From positions 1-42,274 of the forward strand of contig NZ_JALLPO010000050.1 of NCBI RefSeq assembly GCF_023276435.1: a stretch of 42,274 bases of DNA, written 5' to 3'. Numbering within the stretch: position 1 is the first letter of the stretch; each line of letters opens with the position of its first letter. Positions 13,052 through 20,128 of the stretch are shown piece after piece. The notes beneath the pieces were generated by a model. It saw only the letters and a list, made by a program, of their open reading frames with translations. It searched no databases and was not told where the DNA came from. The translations under genes were made by a program, and so were the position numbers. The DNA is from Sphaerisporangium perillae (GTDB lineage: Bacteria; Actinomycetota; Actinomycetes; Streptosporangiales; Streptosporangiaceae).

Positions 13052-13055
<4 letters not shown>
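12120..13055 (-). CDS. pyrB: Aspartate carbamoyltransferase, catalytic subunit
   Basis: Condenses carbamoyl phosphate with aspartate. The carbamoyl-phosphate loop [19 protein letters not shown], the HPTQALLD motif and [10 protein letters not shown] are all present; 311 residues is normal. No regulatory pyrI is seen, as usual in actinobacteria. The start is ATG 13055 (a second ATG follows at once), with AGGAG 7 nt upstream. The start overlaps the stop of the preceding 20-codon micro-ORF by four bases (ATGATG). Confidence 0.97.
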
Positions 13056-13774
<719 letters not shown>

Positions 13775-13788
13775 AACTGGCGTGCCCC

Positions 13789-13794
13789 ACGTTA
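13789..13794 (-). promoter_or_regulatory. Candidate pyr operon -10 element
   Basis: TAACGT on the minus strand, 15 bases upstream of the PyrR hairpin. Transcription would start near 13782, giving a leader of about 50 nt that consists mostly of the hairpin. The -35 region is weak (TTCTGA about 19 nt upstream). A second possible -10, TATGCT at 13968-13963, would give a 225-nt leader. Confidence 0.4.
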
Positions 13795-14012
13795 GCAGCC
13801 CCATGCCGAACCCTCAGAACCGGCCGGACCTTCCCAACCTGCGCAGATGCGGTCAGGCCGCCCCCTGCGGGGCGTCCCGGCCGGGCCGGCGATCTTTACG
13901 AGATCGGCGCGGAATCCATGCCCGCCCGGGATGCCGGGAGCAGGCCCAGCGCTTACTACCGAGCATAGGAGGGCGGAACCGGACAGGATTCGGCATCTTT
14001 TTTCCAATCAGC

Positions 14013-14053
14013 TTGACCAATCACGTCCACACCTTTACCGTCACTGTCCGTAA
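14013..14053 (+). promoter_or_regulatory. bldD promoter with BldD autoregulatory box
   Basis: TTGACC (14013-14018), a 17-nt spacer and TACCGT (14036-14041) form a promoter with a predicted start near 14048. TCACTGTCCGTAA (14041-14053) is a perfect match to the BldD consensus TNAC-N5-GTNA and covers the start site, consistent with the known autorepression of bldD in Streptomyces. The mRNA leader would be about 147 nt. Confidence 0.7.
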
Positions 14054-14194
14054 CCACACCTCGCGACGTTCTCGGGTAAACCACGACGCGTCGGTCACCG
14101 ATGGTGCCTCCCCGGGTGCCACCCGATCGCCGTGGCATTCGTCGCAAGGCGCACAATAAGTGAGAACGTTCATAGAAAGCCGGGGGGCCAAACA

Positions 14195-14689
14195 ATGCCG
14201 TCTGACTACGCAAAGTCGCTGGGCGCAAGACTCCGCGCCATCCGCACCCAGCAGGGACTATCACTGCATGGAGTCGAAGAGAAGTCGCGGGGAAGGTGGA
14301 AGGCCGTCGTCGTTGGCTCCTACGAGCGTGGCGACCGTGCCGTGACGGTGCAGAAGCTCGCCGAGTTGGCCGACTTCTACGGCGTGCCGGTCTCGGAGTT
14401 GCTTCCCGGCGGCTCCGCGCCGAGCCCGCTTGGCCCGACGCCGAAGCTCGTGATCGATCTCGAGCGGCTCGCGCAGTTGCCGAAGGAGAAGGCCGGTGCG
14501 CTCGCCCGCTACGCGGCCACCATCCAGAGCCAGCGTGGCGACTACAACGGCAAGGTGCTCTCGATCCGCCAGGAGGACCTGCGGTCCCTCGCGGTCATCT
14601 ATGACAAGTCCCCCACCGAGCTGACCGAGGAGCTCATCAACTGGGGTGTGCTCGACGCCGAGGCGCGCCGCGCCGTCGAATCCTTCTGA
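14195..14689 (+). CDS. bldD: BldD, c-di-GMP-responsive developmental master regulator
   Basis: Represses sporulation and antibiotic genes during vegetative growth when dimerised by tetrameric c-di-GMP. The 164 residues comprise an N-terminal Xre-type helix-turn-helix (LGARLRAIRTQQGLSLHGVE ... WKAVVVGSYERGDRAVTVQKL) and a C-terminal effector domain carrying R114-G-D116 and, eight residues on, R125-Q-E-D128, the RGD-x8-RxxD c-di-GMP signature. The start ATG 14195 matches family N-termini and has a GGGGGG run 7 nt upstream. It is monocistronic: a strong terminator follows. It is divergent from pyrR, with 463 bases between the two starts. Confidence 0.97.
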   Translation: MPSDYAKSLGARLRAIRTQQGLSLHGVEEKSRGRWKAVVVGSYERGDRAVTVQKLAELADFYGVPVSELLPGGSAPSPLGPTPKLVIDLERLAQLPKEKAGALARYAATIQSQRGDYNGKVLSIRQEDLRSLAVIYDKSPTELTEELINWGVLDAEARRAVESF

Positions 14690-14744
14690 TCGGTCCCCCC
14701 GTTCCGGACCGCACCGGGACGATCGTGAGCCGTACGCGCTGACG

Positions 14745-14786
14745 AGCCCGCCGGGTGAGCCTCACCGCTCACCCGGCGGGCTTTTC
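14745..14786 (+). terminator. Intrinsic terminator of bldD
   Basis: The stem GCCCGCCGGGTGAG (14746-14759) pairs perfectly with CTCACCCGGCGGGC (14768-14781) around an 8-nt loop and is followed by TTTTCT. It lies 56 bases after the bldD stop. Confidence 0.9.
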
Positions 14787-14818
14787 TCATCCCTGGGCGC
14801 CTTGCGGGGTTTCCCACA

Positions 14819-14863
14819 ATGACAGTCATCAAATTGTCAGCCCAGATTCCACTTTGCTACGTT
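14819..14863 (+). promoter_or_regulatory. nsrR leaderless promoter with palindromic operator candidates
   Basis: TTGTCA (14834-14839), an 18-nt spacer and TACGTT (14858-14863) place the start site at the GTG of nsrR (14870), so the mRNA would be leaderless. The 11-base palindrome ATGACAGTCAT (14819-14829) and the wider inverted repeat TGACA (14820-14824) / TGTCA (14835-14839), which overlaps the -35, are candidate operators, possibly for NsrR itself. Confidence 0.6.
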
Positions 14864-14869
14864 CGTGGC

Positions 14870-15298
14870 GTGCGGCTGACGCGGTTCACCGACCTCGCCC
14901 TGCGGGTCACCATGCGCCTGGCGGTCACGGCGCCGGGGACGACCATCACCACCAGACAGGTGGCGGAGGCCATGGCGATCCCCTACACCCACACCGCCAA
15001 GGCCATCTCCCGGCTGCGGCATCTCGGGGTGGTGGACGCCCGCAGGGGGCGCGGCGGCGGCCTGGAGCTCACCGCGTTCGGCCGCACGGCGTCGCTGGGC
15101 TGGCTGGTCCGCGAGCTGGAAGGCGAGGAGGAGGTCGTGGCGTGCGAGGGCGAGACCCCCTGCCCGCTGCGGGCCGCCTGCCGTCTGCGCGGCGCGCTGC
15201 GCAACGCCCAGCAGGCGTTCTACGCCGCTCTCGACCCGCTGACGGTGGACGATCTGGTCGCCTCGCCGACCGGACCGGTGCTGCTCTCCCTCGGCTGA
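14870..15298 (+). CDS. nsrR: NsrR-type Rrf2 family nitric-oxide sensor
   Basis: An Rrf2 winged-helix repressor whose [4Fe-4S] cluster reacts with NO. The 142 residues open VRLTRFTDLALRVTMRLAV, with the recognition helix region YTHTAKAISRLRHLGVV and the wing RRGRGGGLELT. Cysteines 92, 98 and 104 (C-x5-C-x5-C) match the cluster ligands of Streptomyces coelicolor NsrR (93, 99, 105). The start is GTG 14870, from the family N-terminus and promoter position; an in-frame ATG at 14819 would add an unconserved extension. In other actinobacteria targets include flavohaemoglobin hmp genes; none is in this window. Confidence 0.93.
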   Translation: MRLTRFTDLALRVTMRLAVTAPGTTITTRQVAEAMAIPYTHTAKAISRLRHLGVVDARRGRGGGLELTAFGRTASLGWLVRELEGEEEVVACEGETPCPLRAACRLRGALRNAQQAFYAALDPLTVDDLVASPTGPVLLSLG

Positions 15299-15361
15299 GG
15301 GCGGCGGCGCACGGCCGGTTTTTTCCGCCCTTAAATATGAAGATCAATACCAATTATGGCT
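15299..15361 (+). other. Weak terminator hairpin and AT-rich island after nsrR
   Basis: A short CGGC/GCCG hairpin (15305-15317) is followed by six T (15319-15324), a plausible weak terminator; GGGCGG (15299-15304) and CCGCCC (15325-15330) flank it. Next comes a roughly 28-base AT-rich stretch (15331-15358) that stands out sharply in this GC-rich DNA. The remaining 200 bases to the convergent HEPN gene hold only GC hairpins, e.g. GACCGGC-GAAC-GCCGGTC (15527-15544). Confidence 0.4.
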
Positions 15362-15563
15362 GCGGCCACGGGACCCCCGAAGCCGCCGGCATCCACCTGG
15401 CCGCTTGGCCCGCGACGCCCCGACCCCTGTCGTGCGAACGGTCACCACCACTGTATCCAGGCAGGTCACCCGCCATCGCGCCAGGACACCCCAGCGTTCC
15501 GGCGCCCGGGGCGCCGCTCCTCACCTGACCGGCGAACGCCGGTCCGGAGCGGAGAGGTGTCCT

Positions 15564-16004
15564 TTATCCGGCCAGGGGCGCCTTCACCGGGAGGGCGGAC
15601 TGGCCTGGGACGCCCAATATGTCTTCGACGACGCCGACGAAGGTGTCGGCCTCGGTGATCAGCTCTTCGGCGTCGCGTGCCGACACCACGCGGACCATGC
15701 CGGCCTCGGCCGCCGCCCGCTTGCGCGCGCTCTCGGCGAAGTACGCCGCCCAGCGCGCCAGCCTGGGCTCGGCCTCGGGGAGCAGTTCCCACGCGCTGCG
15801 GAGCCGGCGCCTGCGGCCGTCCATCGGCCGCGGAAGCGCCGCGAGGATCGCGGCGGCCGCGCGCAGCGCCGCCAGATGGGCCGAGACGTAACGCTCGGCG
15901 GGAGTGCGGGCCGCCGCGGCGTCCGCAAGGCAGGAGTGCGCGTCGGCAAGGTGCGCGCGCACGGTCTGTGAAACCCGGGGACCTTCTCCGGACTCTCGAG
16001 TCAT
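15564..16004 (-). CDS. SAV_6107-like HEPN-domain protein
   Basis: A 146-residue all-alpha protein resembling the actinobacterial SAV_6107-type HEPN family, of unknown role; HEPN folds occur in nucleotide-binding and RNase proteins. Visible are long alanine-rich helices (TVRAHLADAHSCLADAAAA, ERYVSAHLAALRAAAAILA, SAWELLPEAEPRLARWAAYF, EAGMVRVVSARDAEELI). The start ATG 16004 has GGAGG 6 nt upstream; the frame stays open upstream, but that extension looks non-coding. It lies on the opposite strand to nsrR with convergent ends. Family name comes from recall of sequence style, so moderate confidence. Confidence 0.75.
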   Translation of the reverse strand: MTRESGEGPRVSQTVRAHLADAHSCLADAAAARTPAERYVSAHLAALRAAAAILAALPRPMDGRRRRLRSAWELLPEAEPRLARWAAYFAESARKRAAAEAGMVRVVSARDAEELITEADTFVGVVEDILGVPGQSALPVKAPLAG

Positions 16005-16028
16005 GCCACCCTCCTCGGGGTCATGGCT

Positions 16029-16075
16029 CCGGCGGTGACCGCCGGTGATAACACGGTCGCAGACCCCACCGACAA
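16029..16075 (-). promoter_or_regulatory. Promoter of the HEPN gene with 17-bp palindrome
   Basis: On the minus strand TTGTCG (16075-16070), a 16-nt spacer and TGTTAT (16053-16048) form a promoter with start near 16041. The perfect odd palindrome CCGGCGGT-G-ACCGCCGG (16029-16045) lies on the predicted start site, about 25 bases before the ATG; a one-base loop is impossible for RNA pairing of the full arms, so a protein operator is more likely than a hairpin. Confidence 0.45.
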
Positions 16076-16449
16076 TTCCGGTGGTCCGCTGGTCATGGTC
16101 ACTCGGATGCTCGTGCCCTCGCTCGTCCCTCGCCCCGGCACGGCCGGCGTGCCGCGGGTGCTCCGGTTCCTTTCCCAGCCCCTCCGCTCGTGATGTCGTG
16201 GCTCCGGTCTCGGCCGGCCTGCCCGGTGGGCCGCCCGTCTCTGCGGGGGCCGCTCCGCGCCTGTGGCGCGCCTCCGGGCTCTCATGCGGCCGACGCGTCG
16301 TGCCGGCGCCGCCATGCCGGTCTGCTCGGGGCCGGACGAGGAGCTTCCCCTCTCCCCGTCCGGCCATCGGTGTCTCGTGGCGAGGCCGCCGCCGACGGCA
16401 CTCCCCAGCCGTTTGGTGAGGGCGGGCCGCGAGTCCCACCCTCACTATG
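16076..16449. other. Non-coding stretch upstream of the HEPN gene
   Basis: About 370 bases with no convincing gene on either strand: the open frames present are mutually overlapping, Arg/Pro/Ala-rich and lack ribosome binding sites. Base composition is close to the flanks. Nothing else was recognised until the LexA-like boxes at 16450. Confidence 0.5.
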
Positions 16450-16504
16450 TCGAACATAAATTCGATGACCCGCCATGTCAAGCATCAGGCGAACATAGGT
16501 TCGA
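16450..16504. promoter_or_regulatory. Two LexA (SOS)-like boxes
   Basis: TCGAACATAAATTCGA (16450-16465) and GCGAACATAGGTTCGA (16489-16504) match the actinobacterial LexA operator form TCGAAC-N4-GTTCGA, with one mismatch each; the inner CGAAC-N4-GTTCG of the second is perfect. They lie 39 bases apart in non-coding DNA. Either strand could be controlled: the HEPN gene is 446 bases away on one side and the array of half-sites follows on the other. Confidence 0.5.
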
Positions 16505-16580
16505 TCATGCGGTCACCGTGGCGTTCGAACACCGGGATACGGCCAGGACGGGAGAGCGGCCGGCGGCCGGGACGGACGCC

Positions 16581-16770
16581 GTTCAACGGGCGCGGACTCC
16601 GTTCGACCGGGACGCCCTTCAACTCGGGACGGGTTCCCTTCGAAGTGGACGGGAACGCCGTTCGATCGGGACGGGTTCCGTTCGAAGTGGACGGGAACGC
16701 CGTTCGACCGGAACGGACTCCGTTCGACCGGGACGGGGGACGCCGTTCAAGCGTCACGGGTGTCGTTCAA
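16581..16770. repeat. Phased array of about ten GTTCGA/GTTCAA half-sites
   Basis: Hexamers of the form (G/C)TTC(G/A)A begin at 16581, 16601, 16617, 16638, 16660, 16680, 16702, 16722, 16745 and 16765, spaced mostly 20-22 bases, or about two helical turns. Between them runs a degenerate CGGGACGGG-type filler. The best-kept double unit (about 42 bases, from 16625 and 16667) is nearly identical twice. It ends 53 bases from the L,D-transpeptidase stop. There are no unique spacers, so it is not a CRISPR array. Confidence 0.75.
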
Positions 16771-16822
16771 CGCAGAAGGCCGCGGCCGTCAACGACGACC
16801 GCGGCCCTGGCGAGCGCGGGTC

Positions 16823-17704
16823 TCAGCGGCGGAAACCGCCCCTGACGTGCACCGGGACGCCGGCGCCCAGGAGGCCGGGCAGCATCTCGGCGACATGCAT
16901 CGGAAGGCGCACGCACCCGTGGGAGGCCGGGTAGAGCGGGACCGACAGCGCGCCGTGGAGGGCGATGCCGCCGTTGAAGAAGATCGGGTTGTACAGCTGG
17001 CCGAGATAGGACCTGTGCCAGCCCGACCGCCGCCAGGTGGTCTTGTAGTCTCCCGTCGGCGTCCTGGCGCTGCCACAGAACCTCTGCGTCTTGCCCTGCC
17101 AGGTCGCGGTCTCGCAGTAGGGGATGCCGCTGCCCGAGGAGACGTGGGTGATCAGCCTGACCTGGCCGGACCTGTAGAGCACGGCGACCTGCTTGGTGAG
17201 GTTGATCTCAACCCGGTCGGGCTTGCCGTTCGGCACGAGCACCTGCGGGGCCTTGGGGTTCTCCAGCGCCCGCCAGGTGCGGGCGCTGATCGTGCTGGTC
17301 GGGGCGATGCCCTGGATCTTCTGGAACGCCCACACCGCCGACTGGGTGGTGCCGCCGTACTTGGAGTCGATCTTCCCGGGGGCGTAGCCGAGCTCGCGCA
17401 GCCTGCTCTGAAGCTCCTTGACCGCGGCGCCCTTGGCGCCGAACCGCAGGTTGCCGTGCGGCGCCGCGAACGGCTTGGCCGCGCCGGCCAGCCCGGCCGG
17501 CGACGCGTGGAACGCGCCTGCGGCGGACGTCCCCGCCGGGCTCGCGGCACGCGTGGCGGACGTGCCTTCAGGGCTCGCGGCGCGCGCCGCGGTCGTGCCG
17601 GTGGCCGCCTGCGCGCCCTGCCCGGTCCCCGCCCCGCAGCCCGAGACGAGCACGGCTCCCGCGGTCAGCACCGCCGTGACGGCGAGCCGCCTCCCAAGCG
17701 CCAT
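16823..17704 (-). CDS. L,D-transpeptidase lipoprotein with peptidoglycan-binding domain
   Basis: Cross-links or modifies peptidoglycan stem peptides by L,D-transpeptidation outside the membrane. The N-terminus is a lipoprotein signal with lipobox LVSGC (lipidated Cys23). An Ala/Ser/Pro linker containing repeated AASP(E/A)GTSA segments (about residues 35-70) is followed by a PG_binding_1 domain (FGAKGAAVKELQSRLRELGY, about 88-150) and a YkuD catalytic domain with IALHGALS and the active-site SHGCVRLP. The start ATG 17704 has GGGGAG 7 nt upstream; a GTG at 17731 is less likely. The 293-residue length is normal for this architecture. Confidence 0.92.
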   Translation of the reverse strand: MALGRRLAVTAVLTAGAVLVSGCGAGTGQGAQAATGTTAARAASPEGTSATRAASPAGTSAAGAFHASPAGLAGAAKPFAAPHGNLRFGAKGAAVKELQSRLRELGYAPGKIDSKYGGTTQSAVWAFQKIQGIAPTSTISARTWRALENPKAPQVLVPNGKPDRVEINLTKQVAVLYRSGQVRLITHVSSGSGIPYCETATWQGKTQRFCGSARTPTGDYKTTWRRSGWHRSYLGQLYNPIFFNGGIALHGALSVPLYPASHGCVRLPMHVAEMLPGLLGAGVPVHVRGGFRR

Positions 17705-17832
17705 GTCAAGACTCCCCTTCGACAGCACCACGTACGGTTCACGGACCCTAGCGCATCGATCACGCTCCGCCCCGTACGGTCACAGAGATGTAATCAATCG
17801 CTGATGCCGGTCAACCTGTTTAGAGTGTCCTG

Positions 17833-18309
17833 GTGCCAGAAAAGTTGCATCCGAACGTGGCCAAGGTGTCCGCCGCACTGCGCGAGTCGGGGGTGAGCGG
17901 TGAAGTCGTCGTGCTGACCGACCCGGCGCCGACGGCGGTCACGGCCGCCGCCCAGCTGGGCTGCGAGGTGGGCGCGATCGCCAACAGCCTGATCTTCGAC
18001 GCCGACGGCGAGCCGCTGCTGGTGCTGACCAGCGGCGCCCACCGGGTCGACACCGGCCTGATCGCGGGGCTCGTCGGGGTGTCCAAGGTCAAGCGCGCCA
18101 CCCCTGACTTCGTGAAGGCCGCGACCGGGCAGGCGATCGGCGGCGTCGCCCCGGTCGGCCACCCCGCGCCCATCCGCACGCTGGTCGACACCTGGCTCGG
18201 CGAGCACGAGGTCGTGTGGGCGGCGGCCGGCCACGCGCACACGATCTTCCCGACGACGTTCGAGGAGCTCGTGCGCATGACGGGGGGCACCCCGGTCGAG
18301 GTGGAGTGA
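17833..18309 (+). CDS. YbaK/ProX-type aminoacyl-tRNA deacylase-like protein
   Basis: Likely hydrolyses misacylated tRNA in trans (YbaK/EbsC family). The 158 residues show the family pattern: TAVTAAAQLGCEVGAIANSLIF near residue 35, PLLVLTSGAHRVD, then KRATPDFVKAATGQAIGGVAPVGHP (the GxxxGGVxPxGH loop) and a C-terminal AAAGHAHTIFPTTFEELVRMTGG. The start GTG 17833 is only 6 bases downstream of a TAGAGT -10 element (17821-17826), so the mRNA is probably leaderless. It runs in the same direction as the following acetyltransferase, which has its own promoter. Confidence 0.9.
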   Translation: MPEKLHPNVAKVSAALRESGVSGEVVVLTDPAPTAVTAAAQLGCEVGAIANSLIFDADGEPLLVLTSGAHRVDTGLIAGLVGVSKVKRATPDFVKAATGQAIGGVAPVGHPAPIRTLVDTWLGEHEVVWAAAGHAHTIFPTTFEELVRMTGGTPVEVE

Positions 18310-18348
18310 CCACGGCGCGGGCGATGACCGTGCGCTAGTGTGCGATGA

Positions 18349-18903
18349 GTGATCGAACTGCGACGCGCCGATCCTGCGGACTTCACCGCCTCGCTGGACA
18401 CCGTGATCGACATCTACACGGAAGCGATGCGCCCTCCGTACGACCAGCTTTCCGGCCGGCAGAGCATCATGCGCAACCACTCGACGTACCCCGCCTTCAC
18501 GTGCCTGCTCGCCCAGACGACCGACGGCACCACCATCGGCTTCGGGTACGGCTTCCACGGCATGCCCGGCCAGTGGTGGCATGACGTCGTGCGCCGCGCC
18601 CTGAAGGACCGGGAAGGCGCGGCGGCCGCCGACGCGTGGTTCGAGAACGCCCTCGAGATCGCCGAGATCCACGTGCGTCCCGACTACCAGGGCAAGGGGG
18701 TCGGCCGCCGGCTCGTCCAGAGCCTGTGCGAAGGCAGGCCGGAGCGCAGCGCGGTGATGTCCACCCACGACCAGCCCACGGCCGCGCGGCATCTGTACCG
18801 GCGGCTCGGCTTCACCGACCTGATCAGCGGGTTCGTGTTCCCCGGCGGATACGAGCACTACGCCATCGTCGGCAGCGCCCTTCCGCTCCGCCCGCTCCCC
18901 TAG
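18349..18903 (+). CDS. GNAT-family N-acetyltransferase
   Basis: Transfers an acyl group from acetyl-CoA to an unidentified amine. The acetyl-CoA motif is IAEIHVRPDYQGKGVGRRLVQSL (about residues 103-125, with the Q/RxxGxG pyrophosphate loop), and ARHLYRRLGFTDL is the C-terminal motif. It has 184 residues. The start GTG 18349 lies 7 bases after a TAGTGT -10 element (18336-18341), hence probably leaderless. The substrate cannot be inferred; homologues near metF and polyprenyl synthases occur in other actinobacteria. Confidence 0.88.
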   Translation: MIELRRADPADFTASLDTVIDIYTEAMRPPYDQLSGRQSIMRNHSTYPAFTCLLAQTTDGTTIGFGYGFHGMPGQWWHDVVRRALKDREGAAAADAWFENALEIAEIHVRPDYQGKGVGRRLVQSLCEGRPERSAVMSTHDQPTAARHLYRRLGFTDLISGFVFPGGYEHYAIVGSALPLRPLP

Positions 18904-18954
18904 CCCCGGACGCCGGCCACGCCGGGCGGCGGGAGGCCGCCCGGTAGGGCGCTG

Positions 18955-19881
18955 CTATCCGGTGGTCACGGGGACGGGCACCAGGGCCTTGTAGACCTCA
19001 CGGGTCGCGTTCGACCGGTTGAAGGTGATGAAGTGGATGCCCGGCGCGCCCTCGTCGAGCAGGGTCTGGCACAGCTCGGCGGCGTGCTCGATGCCGAGGC
19101 GGCGCACCTCCGCCGGGTCGTCCGCGACCGCCTCGAAGCGTTCGGCCACCTCGGGCGGGAACGGCGCCCCCGACAGCTGCTCCGACCGCGCGATGGTGCT
19201 CATCTGGGTGACGGGCATGATGCCGGGGATGATCGGGGTGTCGCAGCCCGCGGCGGCCACCCGGTCGCGCAGGCGCAGGTAGTCCTCGGCGCGGAAGAAC
19301 ATCTGCGTGATGGCGTAGTCGGCGCCGGCCCGGCACTTGCGCACGAAGTGCTCGGTGTCGGACTCGACGGACGGCGACCTCGGGTGCCGGTAGGGGAAGG
19401 CGGCGACCCCGACACAGAAGTCGCCCGCCTGACGGATGAGACGGACGAGGTCCTCGGCGTAGGTGACGCCTTCGGGATGCCGGACCCACTCGGCGAGCGG
19501 GTCCTTGCCGGGCGGGTCGCCCCGCACGGCGAGGATGTTGCGCACACCCGCTCCGGCGAACCTGCCGATCAGGTGGCGGAGCTCGCGCACCGAGTGGTCG
19601 ACGGCGGTGAAGTGGGCGACCGGCGTCAGCGTCGTCTCGTGGGCGAGCCGCTCGACGATCTCGACCGTGCGGTCGCGGGTGCCGCCGCCGGCACCGTAGG
19701 TCACCGAGACGAACGTCGGTTGCAGCCCTTCGAGCTCGCGGATCGCGCGCCACAGCTGCCGCTCCCCCGCGTCGGTCTTCGGGGGGAAGAACTCGAAGGA
19801 GAACGACCGCCGCCCGGAGGCGAGCAGTTCCCGGACCGTCGGAACGCGGTCGGGCAAGACTGATGGACGACCCAGAGCCAT
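18955..19881 (-). CDS. metF: Methylenetetrahydrofolate reductase
   Basis: Reduces 5,10-methylene-THF to 5-methyl-THF for methionine synthesis. FAD-dependent TIM barrel with the N-terminal [15 protein letters not shown] (catalytic Glu of the FFPPK region), [26 protein letters not shown], and [15 protein letters not shown] followed by PIIPGIMPV. The 308 residues are normal. The start ATG 19881 is 7 bases after a minus-strand TAGCCT (19894-19889), so it is probably leaderless. It is divergent from the polyprenyl synthase gene. Confidence 0.95.
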   Translation of the reverse strand: MALGRPSVLPDRVPTVRELLASGRRSFSFEFFPPKTDAGERQLWRAIRELEGLQPTFVSVTYGAGGGTRDRTVEIVERLAHETTLTPVAHFTAVDHSVRELRHLIGRFAGAGVRNILAVRGDPPGKDPLAEWVRHPEGVTYAEDLVRLIRQAGDFCVGVAAFPYRHPRSPSVESDTEHFVRKCRAGADYAITQMFFRAEDYLRLRDRVAAAGCDTPIIPGIMPVTQMSTIARSEQLSGAPFPPEVAERFEAVADDPAEVRRLGIEHAAELCQTLLDEGAPGIHFITFNRSNATREVYKALVPVPVTTG

Positions 19882-20128
19882 GCTTCCAAGGCTACAGGTC
19901 CGGCCCGCCGGGCACCGTGGCCGAACGTGCGGTCCTCGCTCGGGGGACGGGCGCCCGGGCACGCCACCGGCCCGATCGGGTCCGCCTTGGACCCTCTCGT
20001 CACGATCGTCCCCGAGCGCTCTCACCGGGTCGCCGCCGCCGTGCCGGGCCCGGCGTTCCCCTCCATGACCTGGGTCACACAAGGGCCGGCAGATCGGCGA
20101 CCGGCTGCGCGGCCGTTAATCTCAAGAC
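19882..20128. promoter_or_regulatory. Divergent leaderless promoters between metF and polyprenyl synthase
   Basis: The 247-base spacer carries a -10 TAGCCT (19894-19889, minus) ending 7 bases before the metF ATG and TAATCT (20117-20122, plus) ending 6 bases before the polyprenyl synthase ATG. No strong -35 hexamers or operators were recognised, and there is no Shine-Dalgarno for either gene. Confidence 0.55.

Noticed and set aside
13843..13900. Terminator-type attenuator in a long pyrR leader
   Set aside because: GC-rich hairpins are present but none has a following T run in the minus-strand direction, and a closer promoter at 13789-13794 would exclude this segment from the transcript.
16005..16481. 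N-terminal extension of the HEPN gene up to an ATG at 16481
   Set aside because: The extension is Arg/Pro/Gly-rich and unlike a protein, while ATG 16004 has a good Shine-Dalgarno and a promoter lies between.
16581..16770. CRISPR array
   Set aside because: The period is only about 20-22 bases, there are no distinct spacers, and no cas genes are near.
16447..16845. Plus-strand frame across the half-site array, with VPFEVDGNAV repeated
   Set aside because: The peptide repeat only mirrors the DNA repeat, there is no ribosome binding site, and the frame runs into the antisense of the L,D-transpeptidase gene.
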